A stretch of 5,717 nucleotides of DNA from Sphingomonas paucimobilis (lineage in GTDB: Bacteria > Pseudomonadota > Alphaproteobacteria > Sphingomonadales > Sphingomonadaceae), in the NCBI GenBank assembly GCA_945860425.1, contig CAMAQU010000120.1:1-5717 (forward strand). Direction: 5' to 3'. Position numbers and translations under genes: made by a program. Shown here one piece after another: positions 1-5,717 of the stretch; the stretch's first letter is position 1, and the number at the start of each line of letters is the position of its first letter. The notes beneath the pieces were generated by a model, which was not told the DNA's origin, did not search any database, and was given only the letters and a program-made list of their open reading frames with translations.

Positions 1-642
1 GGGGATTTCCTCTTCAGCCGCGCGTTTGAACTGATGGTGGAAGACGGCAGTCTGAAGATTTTGAAAATCCTCTCTGGCGCAAGTGCGGTAATCTCCGAGG
101 GCGAAGTCAATCAGCTCAGCGCCCAACGCCAAGTCGCGACGCACGAAGACCAATATCTGGATATCATAGGCGCCAAAACAGCAGCGCTCTTTGCAGCGGC
201 CTGTCGCATCTCGGCTGTCATTGCAGAGCGGGATGAGTCGGTGGAGCTCGCGCTCGATGCCTATGGCCGCAATCTCGGCATTGCTTTCCAGCTTGTCGAC
301 GATGCGATTGACTATACGTCGGATGCAGCGACTATGGGTAAGGGTGTGGGCGATGATTTCCGCGATGGCAAAATGACTCTGCCTGTCATTCTGGCGATGG
401 CGCGCGGCAGCGATGCCGACCGCGCCTTTTGGACGGATGCTATGGAAGGGCGGCGCGTGTCAGATGAAGATCTGGCCCATGCTCAAAGCCTCGTCACCCA
501 AACGGGGGCGATTGCAGACACATTTGAGAAAGCCCGGCTCTATGGCCGCCGTGCCATTGATGCGCTGGGGCCTTTTCCGCAAAGCAAGGCAAAGGCGGCG
601 CTGATTGAGGCGGTCGAATTTGCCATTGCCCGCGCCTATTAA
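1..642 (+). CDS. ispB: Polyprenyl diphosphate synthase, 5'-truncated by window edge (ubiquinone side chain)
   Basis: This is a trans-isoprenyl diphosphate synthase. The family adds isopentenyl diphosphate units to an allylic primer to build the long all-trans tail of ubiquinone. The frame is open from base 1, so the gene starts upstream; 213 residues are visible against about 320-340 for the family, and the first Asp-rich motif is lost. The visible part opens with GDFLFSRAFE, a family hallmark. It then has the substrate-binding GAKTAALF (visible residues 57-64), the second Asp-rich motif FQLVDDAIDY (96-105, with D100, D101 and D104 as Mg/diphosphate ligands) and the GKGVGDDFRDGKMTLP segment (113-128). 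The first internal ATG (34) is not the real start. Chain length (C40 or C50) is set by residues outside the window; C50 is likely if this is an alphaproteobacterium with ubiquinone-10. The hrpB start follows 6 nt after the stop, so the two are probably co-transcribed. The family call is firm; the symbol is by analogy with octaprenyl synthase. Confidence 0.93.
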   Translation, partial: GDFLFSRAFELMVEDGSLKILKILSGASAVISEGEVNQLSAQRQVATHEDQYLDIIGAKTAALFAAACRISAVIAERDESVELALDAYGRNLGIAFQLVDDAIDYTSDAATMGKGVGDDFRDGKMTLPVILAMARGSDADRAFWTDAMEGRRVSDEDLAHAQSLVTQTGAIADTFEKARLYGRRAIDALGPFPQSKAKAALIEAVEFAIARAY

Positions 643-648
643 GGCGCT

Positions 649-3075
649 GTGACGCTTCCAATTCATGCCGTGCTGCCGGATTTATTGGCAACGCTTGGCG
701 TTGGGCCAAATGCCGTGCTCGTTGCCCCGCCAGGGGCTGGCAAGACAACTGCTGTGGCCCCCGCTCTTCTCGATCAGCCTTGGTGCACCGGGCAGATCCT
801 GTTGCTCTCCCCCCGCCGCCTTGCCGCGCGCGCGGCGGCAGAGCGCATAGCAGACCAATTGAACACGCCCATTGGGGCGCTGGTGGGCTATGCAACCCGC
901 ATGGAAAGCCGACACTCGGCGGGCACGCGCATCCTTGTCTTAACCGAAGGCATTTTCCGCAACCGGATACAGGCGGACCCGGAGCTGGCGGGTGTCTCGG
1001 CGGTCTTGTTTGACGAAGTGCATGAACGCAGCCTCGATAGCGATTTTGGCCTTGCCCTTGCGCTTGACGCCCAAGCAGGATTGCGCCCCGATTTGCGGCT
1101 GGTCGCCATGTCGGCCACGCTGGATGGCGCGCGCTTCGCGCGGCTTCTCTCCGCCCCCGTGATTGAGAGCCAAGGGCGTATCTTCCCGCTTGAACTGCGC
1201 CATATTGGCCGGCGAGCCGAAGCCCGGATTGAGGATGAAATGGCCGCCGCCATCCGTCGCGCGCTGTCAGAAGAACAGGGAGACATCCTCGCCTTTCTGC
1301 CAGGCGTAGGGGAGATTGAGCGCACGGCCGAAAGGCTGGACGGGATCCCGGCTCAGCTTCACCGCCTGCATGGGAGCCTTGATCCGGCTGACCAACAGGC
1401 CGCGCTGCGCAAAAGCGGCAATCGCAAGGTGATTTTGGCCACCGCCATTGCCGAAACCAGCCTCACCATTGATGGGGTCCGGATCATTGTGGATTCGGGC
1501 CTTGCTCGTCGCGCCCGTTATGACCGGGCGGCGGGTGTGGCCCGACTGGTGACAGAACGCGTCAGCCAAGCCGCCGCCACCCAGCGCGCGGGCCGGGCTG
1601 CGCGACAACAGCCGGGCATTGCCTATCGCTTGTGGGAAGAGGCCGCGACGGCGGGCCTGCCGCCCTATGATCCCCCAGAGATATTAGAGGCCGATTTGTC
1701 TCCCCTGCTGCTCGATTGTGCCCTTTGGGGCGTGACCGACCCGATGCAGCTGGCCTGGCTTGATCCGCCGCCTGCTGCTGCCCTGGCAGAGGCGCGGGCC
1801 CGGCTGACCACGCTTGGCGCGCTTGATGGTGATGGGCGGCCAACCGCTCATGGCCGTGCGGTCGCGGGCCTGCCGCTGCCGCCCCGGCTTGCCCATATGC
1901 TGCTGACCGCTGCCGCGTCTGGCGCGGCACCTCTGGCGGCAGAAGCGGCCATGCTCTTGTCTGAACGCGGCCTTGGCGGGCAGGATGCGGATCTCGAAGC
2001 CCGGCGCACCCGGTGGCGTAGAGAGCGCGGGCCACGTGCAGAGGCGGCCCGACGGCTCGCCCAGCGGCTGGAAAAACTGGCCACCGCCTCAAGCCAAGCC
2101 GGGCCAGAGCGAGACCTTGATCTCGCCGCCATCATCGCGCTTGGCTTTCCTGACCGACTGGCCAAGCGGCGTGATGCACGCGGCGAAAATTGGATCAGCG
2201 TCGGGGGTCGGGGCTTTCGCCTTGACCCGACTTCCCCACTGGCCCGCGCTGATTGGCTGGCAGTTGCCGATATTCAAGGGGCCGCATCGGGCGCCCGAAT
2301 TATGTCCGCTGTTCCAATTGACCGCGCGCAGGTGGACGCGCTTTTTGCGGATGACATAGAAAGCGGCACGCGGCTGAGCTTTGATCCCGCAACGGGCGGC
2401 GTGCGCGCCGAAAGCGGGCGACATTTGGGGGCCATCACGCTCGCCAAGGGGCAAGACAGCACCGCCAGCCCGGATGCCATTGCCCAGGCCTTGCTCGAGG
2501 CGGTGCGCATCCACGGCCTCACAATCCTGCCCTGGCCCCCCTCTGTTGATCGGCTGCGGACCCGCGCCCATTGGGCCGGGCTGGACGCTGTGACCGATAC
2601 CGCCTTGCTCGCATCGCTAGATCTCTGGCTGGCCCCCTTGCTCACCGGCAAAAGGCGACTGTCGGATATTGATGAAGGCGCTTGGGGCAATGCACTGCGC
2701 GGCCTTATCGGCTGGGATGGGCAGCAAATGCTGGATCGGCTGGCGCCTGCAAATTTCACGTCGCCCGCGGGCACCACGCATCCCATTGATTATGCGGCAG
2801 ACGGCGGCCCTATGGTAGAATTGCGCGTTCAGGCTTTGTTTGGCGTAACCGACCATCCGGTCATCGGCCCGGATCGGGTGCCGCTGATCCTCTCGCTCAC
2901 CTCCCCCGCGGGCCGCCCCATCCAGACGACGCGGGATCTGCCGGGCTTTTGGGCGGGCAGCTGGCGCGATGTCGCAAAAGAGATGCGGGGCGCCTACCCC
3001 AAGCATAATTGGCCCGATGATCCGGCCAGTGCCACCGCCAGCCTGAAAACCAAAAAGGCACAGGCGCGAAGTTAA
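649..3075 (+). CDS. hrpB: ATP-dependent RNA helicase HrpB (DEAH/DExH, superfamily 2)
   Basis: This is an 808-residue cytoplasmic DExH-box helicase, close to the roughly 810-840 usual for HrpB. Helicase motifs appear in order: Walker A APPGAGKTT (26-34), motif II DEVH (122-125) followed by ERSLDSD, motif III SAT (155-157), FLPG near motif IV (216-219), motif V around ATAIAETSLTI (264-274) and motif VI QRAGRAAR (312-319). A winged-helix/ratchet-like region follows, and the C-terminal HrpB-specific domain (about 665-795) ends in the typical YPKHNWPDDP (783-792), which separates HrpB from HrpA. The GTG start is chosen because the family N-terminus (LPIHAVLPDLL) begins three residues later and the preceding stop is only 6 nt away; the ribosome site is weak (AAGG at 641-644). 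Motif VI has Ala at position 318 where Gly is usual in DEAH helicases. The physiological role of HrpB is poorly known: in E. coli it is non-essential, and related proteins in other bacteria affect mRNA processing. Nothing here suggests a frameshift or truncation. Confidence 0.96.
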   Translation: MTLPIHAVLPDLLATLGVGPNAVLVAPPGAGKTTAVAPALLDQPWCTGQILLLSPRRLAARAAAERIADQLNTPIGALVGYATRMESRHSAGTRILVLTEGIFRNRIQADPELAGVSAVLFDEVHERSLDSDFGLALALDAQAGLRPDLRLVAMSATLDGARFARLLSAPVIESQGRIFPLELRHIGRRAEARIEDEMAAAIRRALSEEQGDILAFLPGVGEIERTAERLDGIPAQLHRLHGSLDPADQQAALRKSGNRKVILATAIAETSLTIDGVRIIVDSGLARRARYDRAAGVARLVTERVSQAAATQRAGRAARQQPGIAYRLWEEAATAGLPPYDPPEILEADLSPLLLDCALWGVTDPMQLAWLDPPPAAALAEARARLTTLGALDGDGRPTAHGRAVAGLPLPPRLAHMLLTAAASGAAPLAAEAAMLLSERGLGGQDADLEARRTRWRRERGPRAEAARRLAQRLEKLATASSQAGPERDLDLAAIIALGFPDRLAKRRDARGENWISVGGRGFRLDPTSPLARADWLAVADIQGAASGARIMSAVPIDRAQVDALFADDIESGTRLSFDPATGGVRAESGRHLGAITLAKGQDSTASPDAIAQALLEAVRIHGLTILPWPPSVDRLRTRAHWAGLDAVTDTALLASLDLWLAPLLTGKRRLSDIDEGAWGNALRGLIGWDGQQMLDRLAPANFTSPAGTTHPIDYAADGGPMVELRVQALFGVTDHPVIGPDRVPLILSLTSPAGRPIQTTRDLPGFWAGSWRDVAKEMRGAYPKHNWPDDPASATASLKTKKAQARS

Positions 3076-3111
3076 ATCCTGCGCGATTCCCCTTGATCGC
3101 AACGACGGATT

Positions 3112-3116
3112 GGAGG
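3112..3116 (+). promoter_or_regulatory. Shine-Dalgarno site of the NDUFS4-family gene
   Basis: GGAGG lies 11 nt upstream of the ATG at 3128, followed by a further purine run (AAAGGG, 3117-3122). It decides the start. An in-frame TTG at 3110 would add six residues (MEERAA), but it overlaps this site and would leave no ribosome-binding site of its own. The rest of the 52-nt gap after hrpB (3076-3127) shows no convincing promoter or terminator, so read-through from hrpB is plausible. Confidence 0.75.
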
Positions 3117-3127
3117 AAAGGGCGGCC

Positions 3128-3409
3128 ATGACGCACGCACGCATCATCCAAAAGGCAAAGAACGCCATGCAGTCGGGCCGTTATGGCACAGGCAGCTGGG
3201 TTCTTGAATTTGAACGTCAGGACGCGATGCGCCCAGATCCGCTGATGGGTTGGGCTGGATCAGGCGACACCCAGACGCAGGTGACCTTAAGCTTCCCGAC
3301 GCTGGAGGCGGCGAAAGCCTATGCGGATAAGCATGGCCTGACCTATCATGTCGTGCCCGCCGCGCCGCGCGTCCTGAAGCTTCAAGCTTACGCCGATAAT
3401 TTTCGCTGA
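3128..3409 (+). CDS. NDUFS4-family (ETC complex I subunit conserved region) protein
   Basis: This 93-residue soluble protein belongs to the bacterial family homologous to mitochondrial NDUFS4 (the 18-kDa/AQDQ subunit), an accessory subunit of NADH:ubiquinone oxidoreductase that sits on the peripheral arm near the NADH-oxidising module. Visible hallmarks are ARIIQKAKNAMQSG at the N-terminus (4-17), WVLEFE (24-29), the signature DPLMGWAGSGDT (37-48), a strand/helix stretch with QVTLSFPTLEAAKAYA (51-66), and a terminal AYADNFR (87-93) that matches the SYGANF region of the eukaryotic subunit. Its length of about 95-105 residues is normal for alphaproteobacterial members, which lack the mitochondrial targeting presequence. 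There is no signal peptide or membrane segment. The start is ATG 3128, on the strength of the upstream GGAGG. It follows hrpB by 52 nt and is not inside a visible nuo operon, as is common for this accessory gene. Assembly into complex I is inferred from family membership. Confidence 0.92.
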   Translation: MTHARIIQKAKNAMQSGRYGTGSWVLEFERQDAMRPDPLMGWAGSGDTQTQVTLSFPTLEAAKAYADKHGLTYHVVPAAPRVLKLQAYADNFR

Positions 3410-3421
3410 TCTGTCAGCCAC

Positions 3422-4816
3422 CTAGGCTGTGCGCAGATACCAAGCATAATCCAGATCGGGGACTGACGCGAAGAAGCGTTCCTGCTCGGTCCGTTTCACA
3501 ATGCCATACATCTCAACAAAGCGCGCACCCAGATAGTCTTTCATCAGGTCAGACGCTGTGAAGCGGTCAAGTGCGGCAAACCAATTGGTCGGCATGGCTG
3601 GCGCGGTCGTTGCGGCTTCATAGCCATTACCGACGACAGGGGCGCCGGGGTCTAGCTTATGCTCAATGCCGTGGCACATGCCCGCCAGCATCGCCGCCAT
3701 GGCGAGGTAGGGGTTGGCATCCGCCCCGCCAATGCGATGTTCAACATGACGACTCGCTGCAGGTCCTGCTGTCACGCGGAAGCTGACGGTGCGGTTGTTC
3801 ACGCCCCAAGTTGGGGCAACGGGCGCATAGCTATTGGCCTTGAACCGGCGATAGCTGTTGGCATTGGGCGCAAAGATCAAAAAGGCATCGCTGATCGTCG
3901 CCTGCATCCCGGCAATGGCCTGGCGGAGGAGAGGCGTGCCCGCTGGGTCTTCGCTGGCAAAGGCATTTTTGCCCGCCGCATCCAGCAAGGAGGCGTGAAG
4001 ATGCATGCCATTGCCCGCACTGTCTTCAAATGGCTTGGCCATGAAGGTCGCTTCCATGCCATATTTCTGGGCAACGGCCTTCACCATGCGCTTGTGCAGG
4101 ATCGCGTCATCACAGGCGCGCAGCGCATCTGCCTTATGCGCCAGCGTCATTTCAAACTGGCCCGGCGCATATTCAGAGATGGCGGCTTCCAGCGGCAGGC
4201 CCTGTGCATCAGCAGAAGCATAAAGCTCATCGAAAAAGGGTCGGAAATCCTCCATCTCAGCCAAGCCATAAACCTGAATATCCTGCGGTGTTTCGCCGGA
4301 TGAGGGGGATCGGGCAGGGATGGGCCGTCCATTTTTTGCCCGCTTTGCATCGACCAGATAAAATTCCAACTCCACCGCCACATCGGGTGTCAGCCCATGG
4401 CCCGCCAGCCGATCCAGAACGCGGCCCAGCACATGGCGCGGATCGAGATCATTGGGGGTGCCGTCCAGCTCATAAAATCCGGTCAGGAATTGCGCGGCCT
4501 TCGGGCCAGCCCAAGGGGCAGGAACCAGAGTGCCGGGGATGGGGCGAATATGCCGATCTGCATCGCCATCTTCCCAGACAAGGCCAGTTTCCTCGGTATC
4601 GCGGCCCGTAATGTCGACAATCACGGCAGAGCCGGGAAGGAACCGCCCATCTTTGTAAACGGCCAGCACCTCATGCCGCCGCAACCGCTTGCCGCGCGGG
4701 ACGCCACACATATTGGTGAAGATAATGTCGACGGCATCCACATCGGGATGGGCGGCAAAAAAGGCCTCTGCCTCAGCGAGCGAAGCGATTTGATGCGAAG
4801 ATTGGGCGTGGGTCAT
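3422..4816 (-). CDS. Glutamine synthetase family ligase, PuuA/gamma-glutamylpolyamine synthetase-like
   Basis: This 464-residue member of the glutamine synthetase fold family probably couples ATP to amide formation between glutamate and an amine. An N-terminal beta-grasp domain includes VDIIFTNMCGVPRGKRL (29-45), the family's hallmark near the start. The catalytic domain has E149 and E151 in VELEFYL, E215 and E222 in SEYAPGQFE, H272 and H274 in GNGMHLHASL, the NNRTVSFRV loop (340-348), and E359 and R361 in VEHRIGGADANPYL. These match the metal, glutamate and ATP ligands of type I enzymes, so it is probably active. The NLYDLP-type loop carrying the adenylylation tyrosine of true GlnA is absent, and the length fits PuuA-like proteins (about 450-475), so an assimilatory role is unlikely. 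Gamma-glutamylputrescine synthetase is the best analogue, but amine specificity cannot be read here. The gene starts 6 nt after the aminotransferase stop, pointing to a shared transcript. Confidence 0.9.
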   Translation of the reverse strand: MTHAQSSHQIASLAEAEAFFAAHPDVDAVDIIFTNMCGVPRGKRLRRHEVLAVYKDGRFLPGSAVIVDITGRDTEETGLVWEDGDADRHIRPIPGTLVPAPWAGPKAAQFLTGFYELDGTPNDLDPRHVLGRVLDRLAGHGLTPDVAVELEFYLVDAKRAKNGRPIPARSPSSGETPQDIQVYGLAEMEDFRPFFDELYASADAQGLPLEAAISEYAPGQFEMTLAHKADALRACDDAILHKRMVKAVAQKYGMEATFMAKPFEDSAGNGMHLHASLLDAAGKNAFASEDPAGTPLLRQAIAGMQATISDAFLIFAPNANSYRRFKANSYAPVAPTWGVNNRTVSFRVTAGPAASRHVEHRIGGADANPYLAMAAMLAGMCHGIEHKLDPGAPVVGNGYEAATTAPAMPTNWFAALDRFTASDLMKDYLGARFVEMYGIVKRTEQERFFASVPDLDYAWYLRTA

Positions 4817-4817
4817 G

Positions 4818-4824
4818 CCCCTTC
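4818..4824 (-). promoter_or_regulatory. Shine-Dalgarno site overlapping the aminotransferase stop
   Basis: On the minus strand the sequence reads TGAAGGGGCATG. The stop codon of the aminotransferase (4825-4823) supplies the first purines of a GAAGGGG ribosome site, which ends 1 nt before the ligase ATG (GAAGG itself ends 3 nt before it). The spacing is tight, which fits translation coupled to the upstream gene. The next in-frame ATG is 35 codons further and would remove conserved N-terminal sequence, so the ATG at 4816 is kept. Confidence 0.6.
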
Positions 4825-5717
4825 ATTCCAACGCGCAAAGCGCCGCGTCAAGGTTTGCGACCAAATGCTCGACTTGATGCATTGATGTCACCGGGCTGAC
4901 GAGCATCATATTGTGGAAAGGGGCGAGCAAAGTTCCCCGGTTGACCAGCATCAGATGGATCAGCCCTTCCAGCTCTGGGTCCATGGCTGCGCGCGCCTCA
5001 GAGCCATTGGCAGGCAGATGGTCGCTACAGATAAATTCGACGCGCGCGCCAGCACTGGAGACGTGCCAATCCAGCCGATGCCGCTCAATCAAGCCTTCAA
5101 TCCGGCCTGCCAATTGCTGGGCCAGGCCAATCATATGGGCATAGGCCGTGGGCGACATTACATCATCCAGCATCGCATACATGGCCGCAATAGTCAGCGC
5201 ATTGGCCGATAAGGTTGTGCCAATGCCAGAATGGCCGGGCGGCAATTTGGCGCGCGCTGTCTCCATCTGCTGGGCGACGAGATCAGAAAAGCCAAAGGCC
5301 GCACAGGGCACACCCCCGCCAATGGATTTGCCGATGACAAACATATCGCCTGCCGGGCCAAAAGTCCCTGAATGCCCGCCCGGCCCGGACGAAATCGTGT
5401 GCGTTTCATCCCAAATCAGGATCGTACCCGTCCGTGCTGTTGCCTCGCGCATCAGCGCCAGAAAGCCGGGACGGGGCAGAACCATGCCGCAATTGGTCAT
5501 GACAGGCTCTGCCAGCACACAGGCAACATCCCCCCGGTCAAGGGCGGCCTCCAGTGCGCGACCATCGTTAAACTCAATGGCGATGGTGTGCTTGCGCACA
5601 TCCCAGACTTGGCCAACGAGACTGCGTCGGGTTTCGGGATGGCCATTGCGCAAGTCGACAAACACATCATCCACCGCACCATGATAACAGCCGTTGAAGA
5701 CAAGGATCTTGTCCCTC
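4823..5717 (-). CDS. Class III PLP-dependent aminotransferase, GSA-aminomutase-like, 5' end beyond window
   Basis: This is a fold-type I, class III pyridoxal-phosphate enzyme of the aspartate aminotransferase superfamily. The frame is open to the right edge: codons from 5716 read RDKILVFNGCYHGAVDD, a PLP-phosphate-side motif of the family, so the GTG at 5674 is internal and not a start. About 297 residues are visible of an expected 420-450. Seen in order: GCYHG, EPVMTNCGMVLP, IWDETHTISSGPGG with the pyridine-N aspartate (codon 5410-5408), VIGKSIGGGVPCAAFGF with the Schiff-base lysine (codon 5329-5327), GHSGIGTTLSAN, and a C-terminal small domain with NRGTLLAPFHNMMLVSP. GCYHG and GTTLSAN resemble glutamate-1-semialdehyde aminomutase (HemL) more than GABA or putrescine transaminases. 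However, DETHT replaces the usual DEVMT/DEVQTG, so a role in heme synthesis is doubtful. With the ligase immediately downstream, a catabolic amine or omega-amino-acid transaminase is the likeliest reading. The amino donor is unknown, and so is the promoter, which lies outside the window. Confidence 0.9.
   Translation of the reverse strand, partial: RDKILVFNGCYHGAVDDVFVDLRNGHPETRRSLVGQVWDVRKHTIAIEFNDGRALEAALDRGDVACVLAEPVMTNCGMVLPRPGFLALMREATARTGTILIWDETHTISSGPGGHSGTFGPAGDMFVIGKSIGGGVPCAAFGFSDLVAQQMETARAKLPPGHSGIGTTLSANALTIAAMYAMLDDVMSPTAYAHMIGLAQQLAGRIEGLIERHRLDWHVSSAGARVEFICSDHLPANGSEARAAMDPELEGLIHLMLVNRGTLLAPFHNMMLVSPVTSMHQVEHLVANLDAALCALE

Noticed and set aside
2089..2786. Two overlapping leftward frames of 160 and 170 codons inside hrpB
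   Set aside because: Both are shadows of the continuous, motif-complete hrpB frame with no ribosome site or family signature.
3076..3127. Possible promoter in the hrpB to NDUFS4 gap (TTGATC near 3093)
   Set aside because: No -10-like element sits at a suitable distance before the start codon, so the match to a -35 box alone is not enough.
3375..3384. A perfect 10-bp palindrome TGAAGCTTCA near the end of the NDUFS4-family gene, beside a second AAGCTT
   Set aside because: It encodes the conserved C-terminal region, is a single copy, and is short enough to arise by chance; no partner site was seen.
3659..4303. A 214-codon rightward open frame antisense to the ligase gene
   Set aside because: It lies wholly within a gene with full active-site conservation, its translation has no recognisable motif, and long antisense frames are expected in GC-rich coding DNA.
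5672..5674. GTG as the start codon of the aminotransferase
   Set aside because: The frame continues upstream to the window edge through the conserved GCYHG motif, so this codon is internal and the gene is cut by the window.
5148..5684. A 178-codon rightward open frame antisense to the aminotransferase
   Set aside because: Its sequence is low-information (rich in Ser, Pro, Arg and Ala) and fully shadows a well-conserved gene on the other strand.

Overview
The window looks like ordinary chromosome from a GC-rich alphaproteobacterium. Sphingomonadales is the best guess. The reasons are a bacterial NDUFS4-type complex I accessory protein, which is largely an alphaproteobacterial/mitochondrial family, an HrpB helicase next to a polyprenyl diphosphate synthase, and GC-rich codon use throughout. 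The taxonomic call is inference from family distribution and remembered gene order, not from a search.

Layout: positions 1-3409 read rightward and hold three genes. These are the 3' two-thirds of a polyprenyl (probably decaprenyl or octaprenyl) diphosphate synthase, an ATP-dependent helicase HrpB that begins 6 nt later at a GTG, and, after a 52-nt gap with a clear Shine-Dalgarno sequence, a 93-residue NDUFS4/ETC complex I subunit family protein. Positions 3422-5717 read leftward and hold two genes: a class III, glutamate-1-semialdehyde-aminomutase-like aminotransferase whose 5' end lies beyond the right edge, and a glutamine-synthetase-family ligase 6 nt downstream of it. The two blocks converge with only 12 nt between stop codons.

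How they may work together: the polyprenyl synthase makes the ubiquinone side chain and the NDUFS4 homologue belongs to complex I, so two of the three rightward genes serve the respiratory chain; HrpB sits between them with no obvious functional link. The leftward pair is almost certainly co-transcribed. It looks like a small amine or amino-acid catabolic module, a gamma-glutamyl-amide-type ligase plus a PLP transaminase, as in polyamine gamma-glutamylation pathways, but neither substrate can be fixed from sequence alone.

I found no RNA genes, CRISPR arrays, insertion sequences, phage genes or attachment sites. Coding density is about 98%, no intergenic gap exceeds 52 nt, and I see no evidence of a novel system. 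The findings are modest: the uncharacterised ligase/transaminase pair, the variant aminotransferase motif, a helicase motif VI substitution, and a very tight convergent junction.
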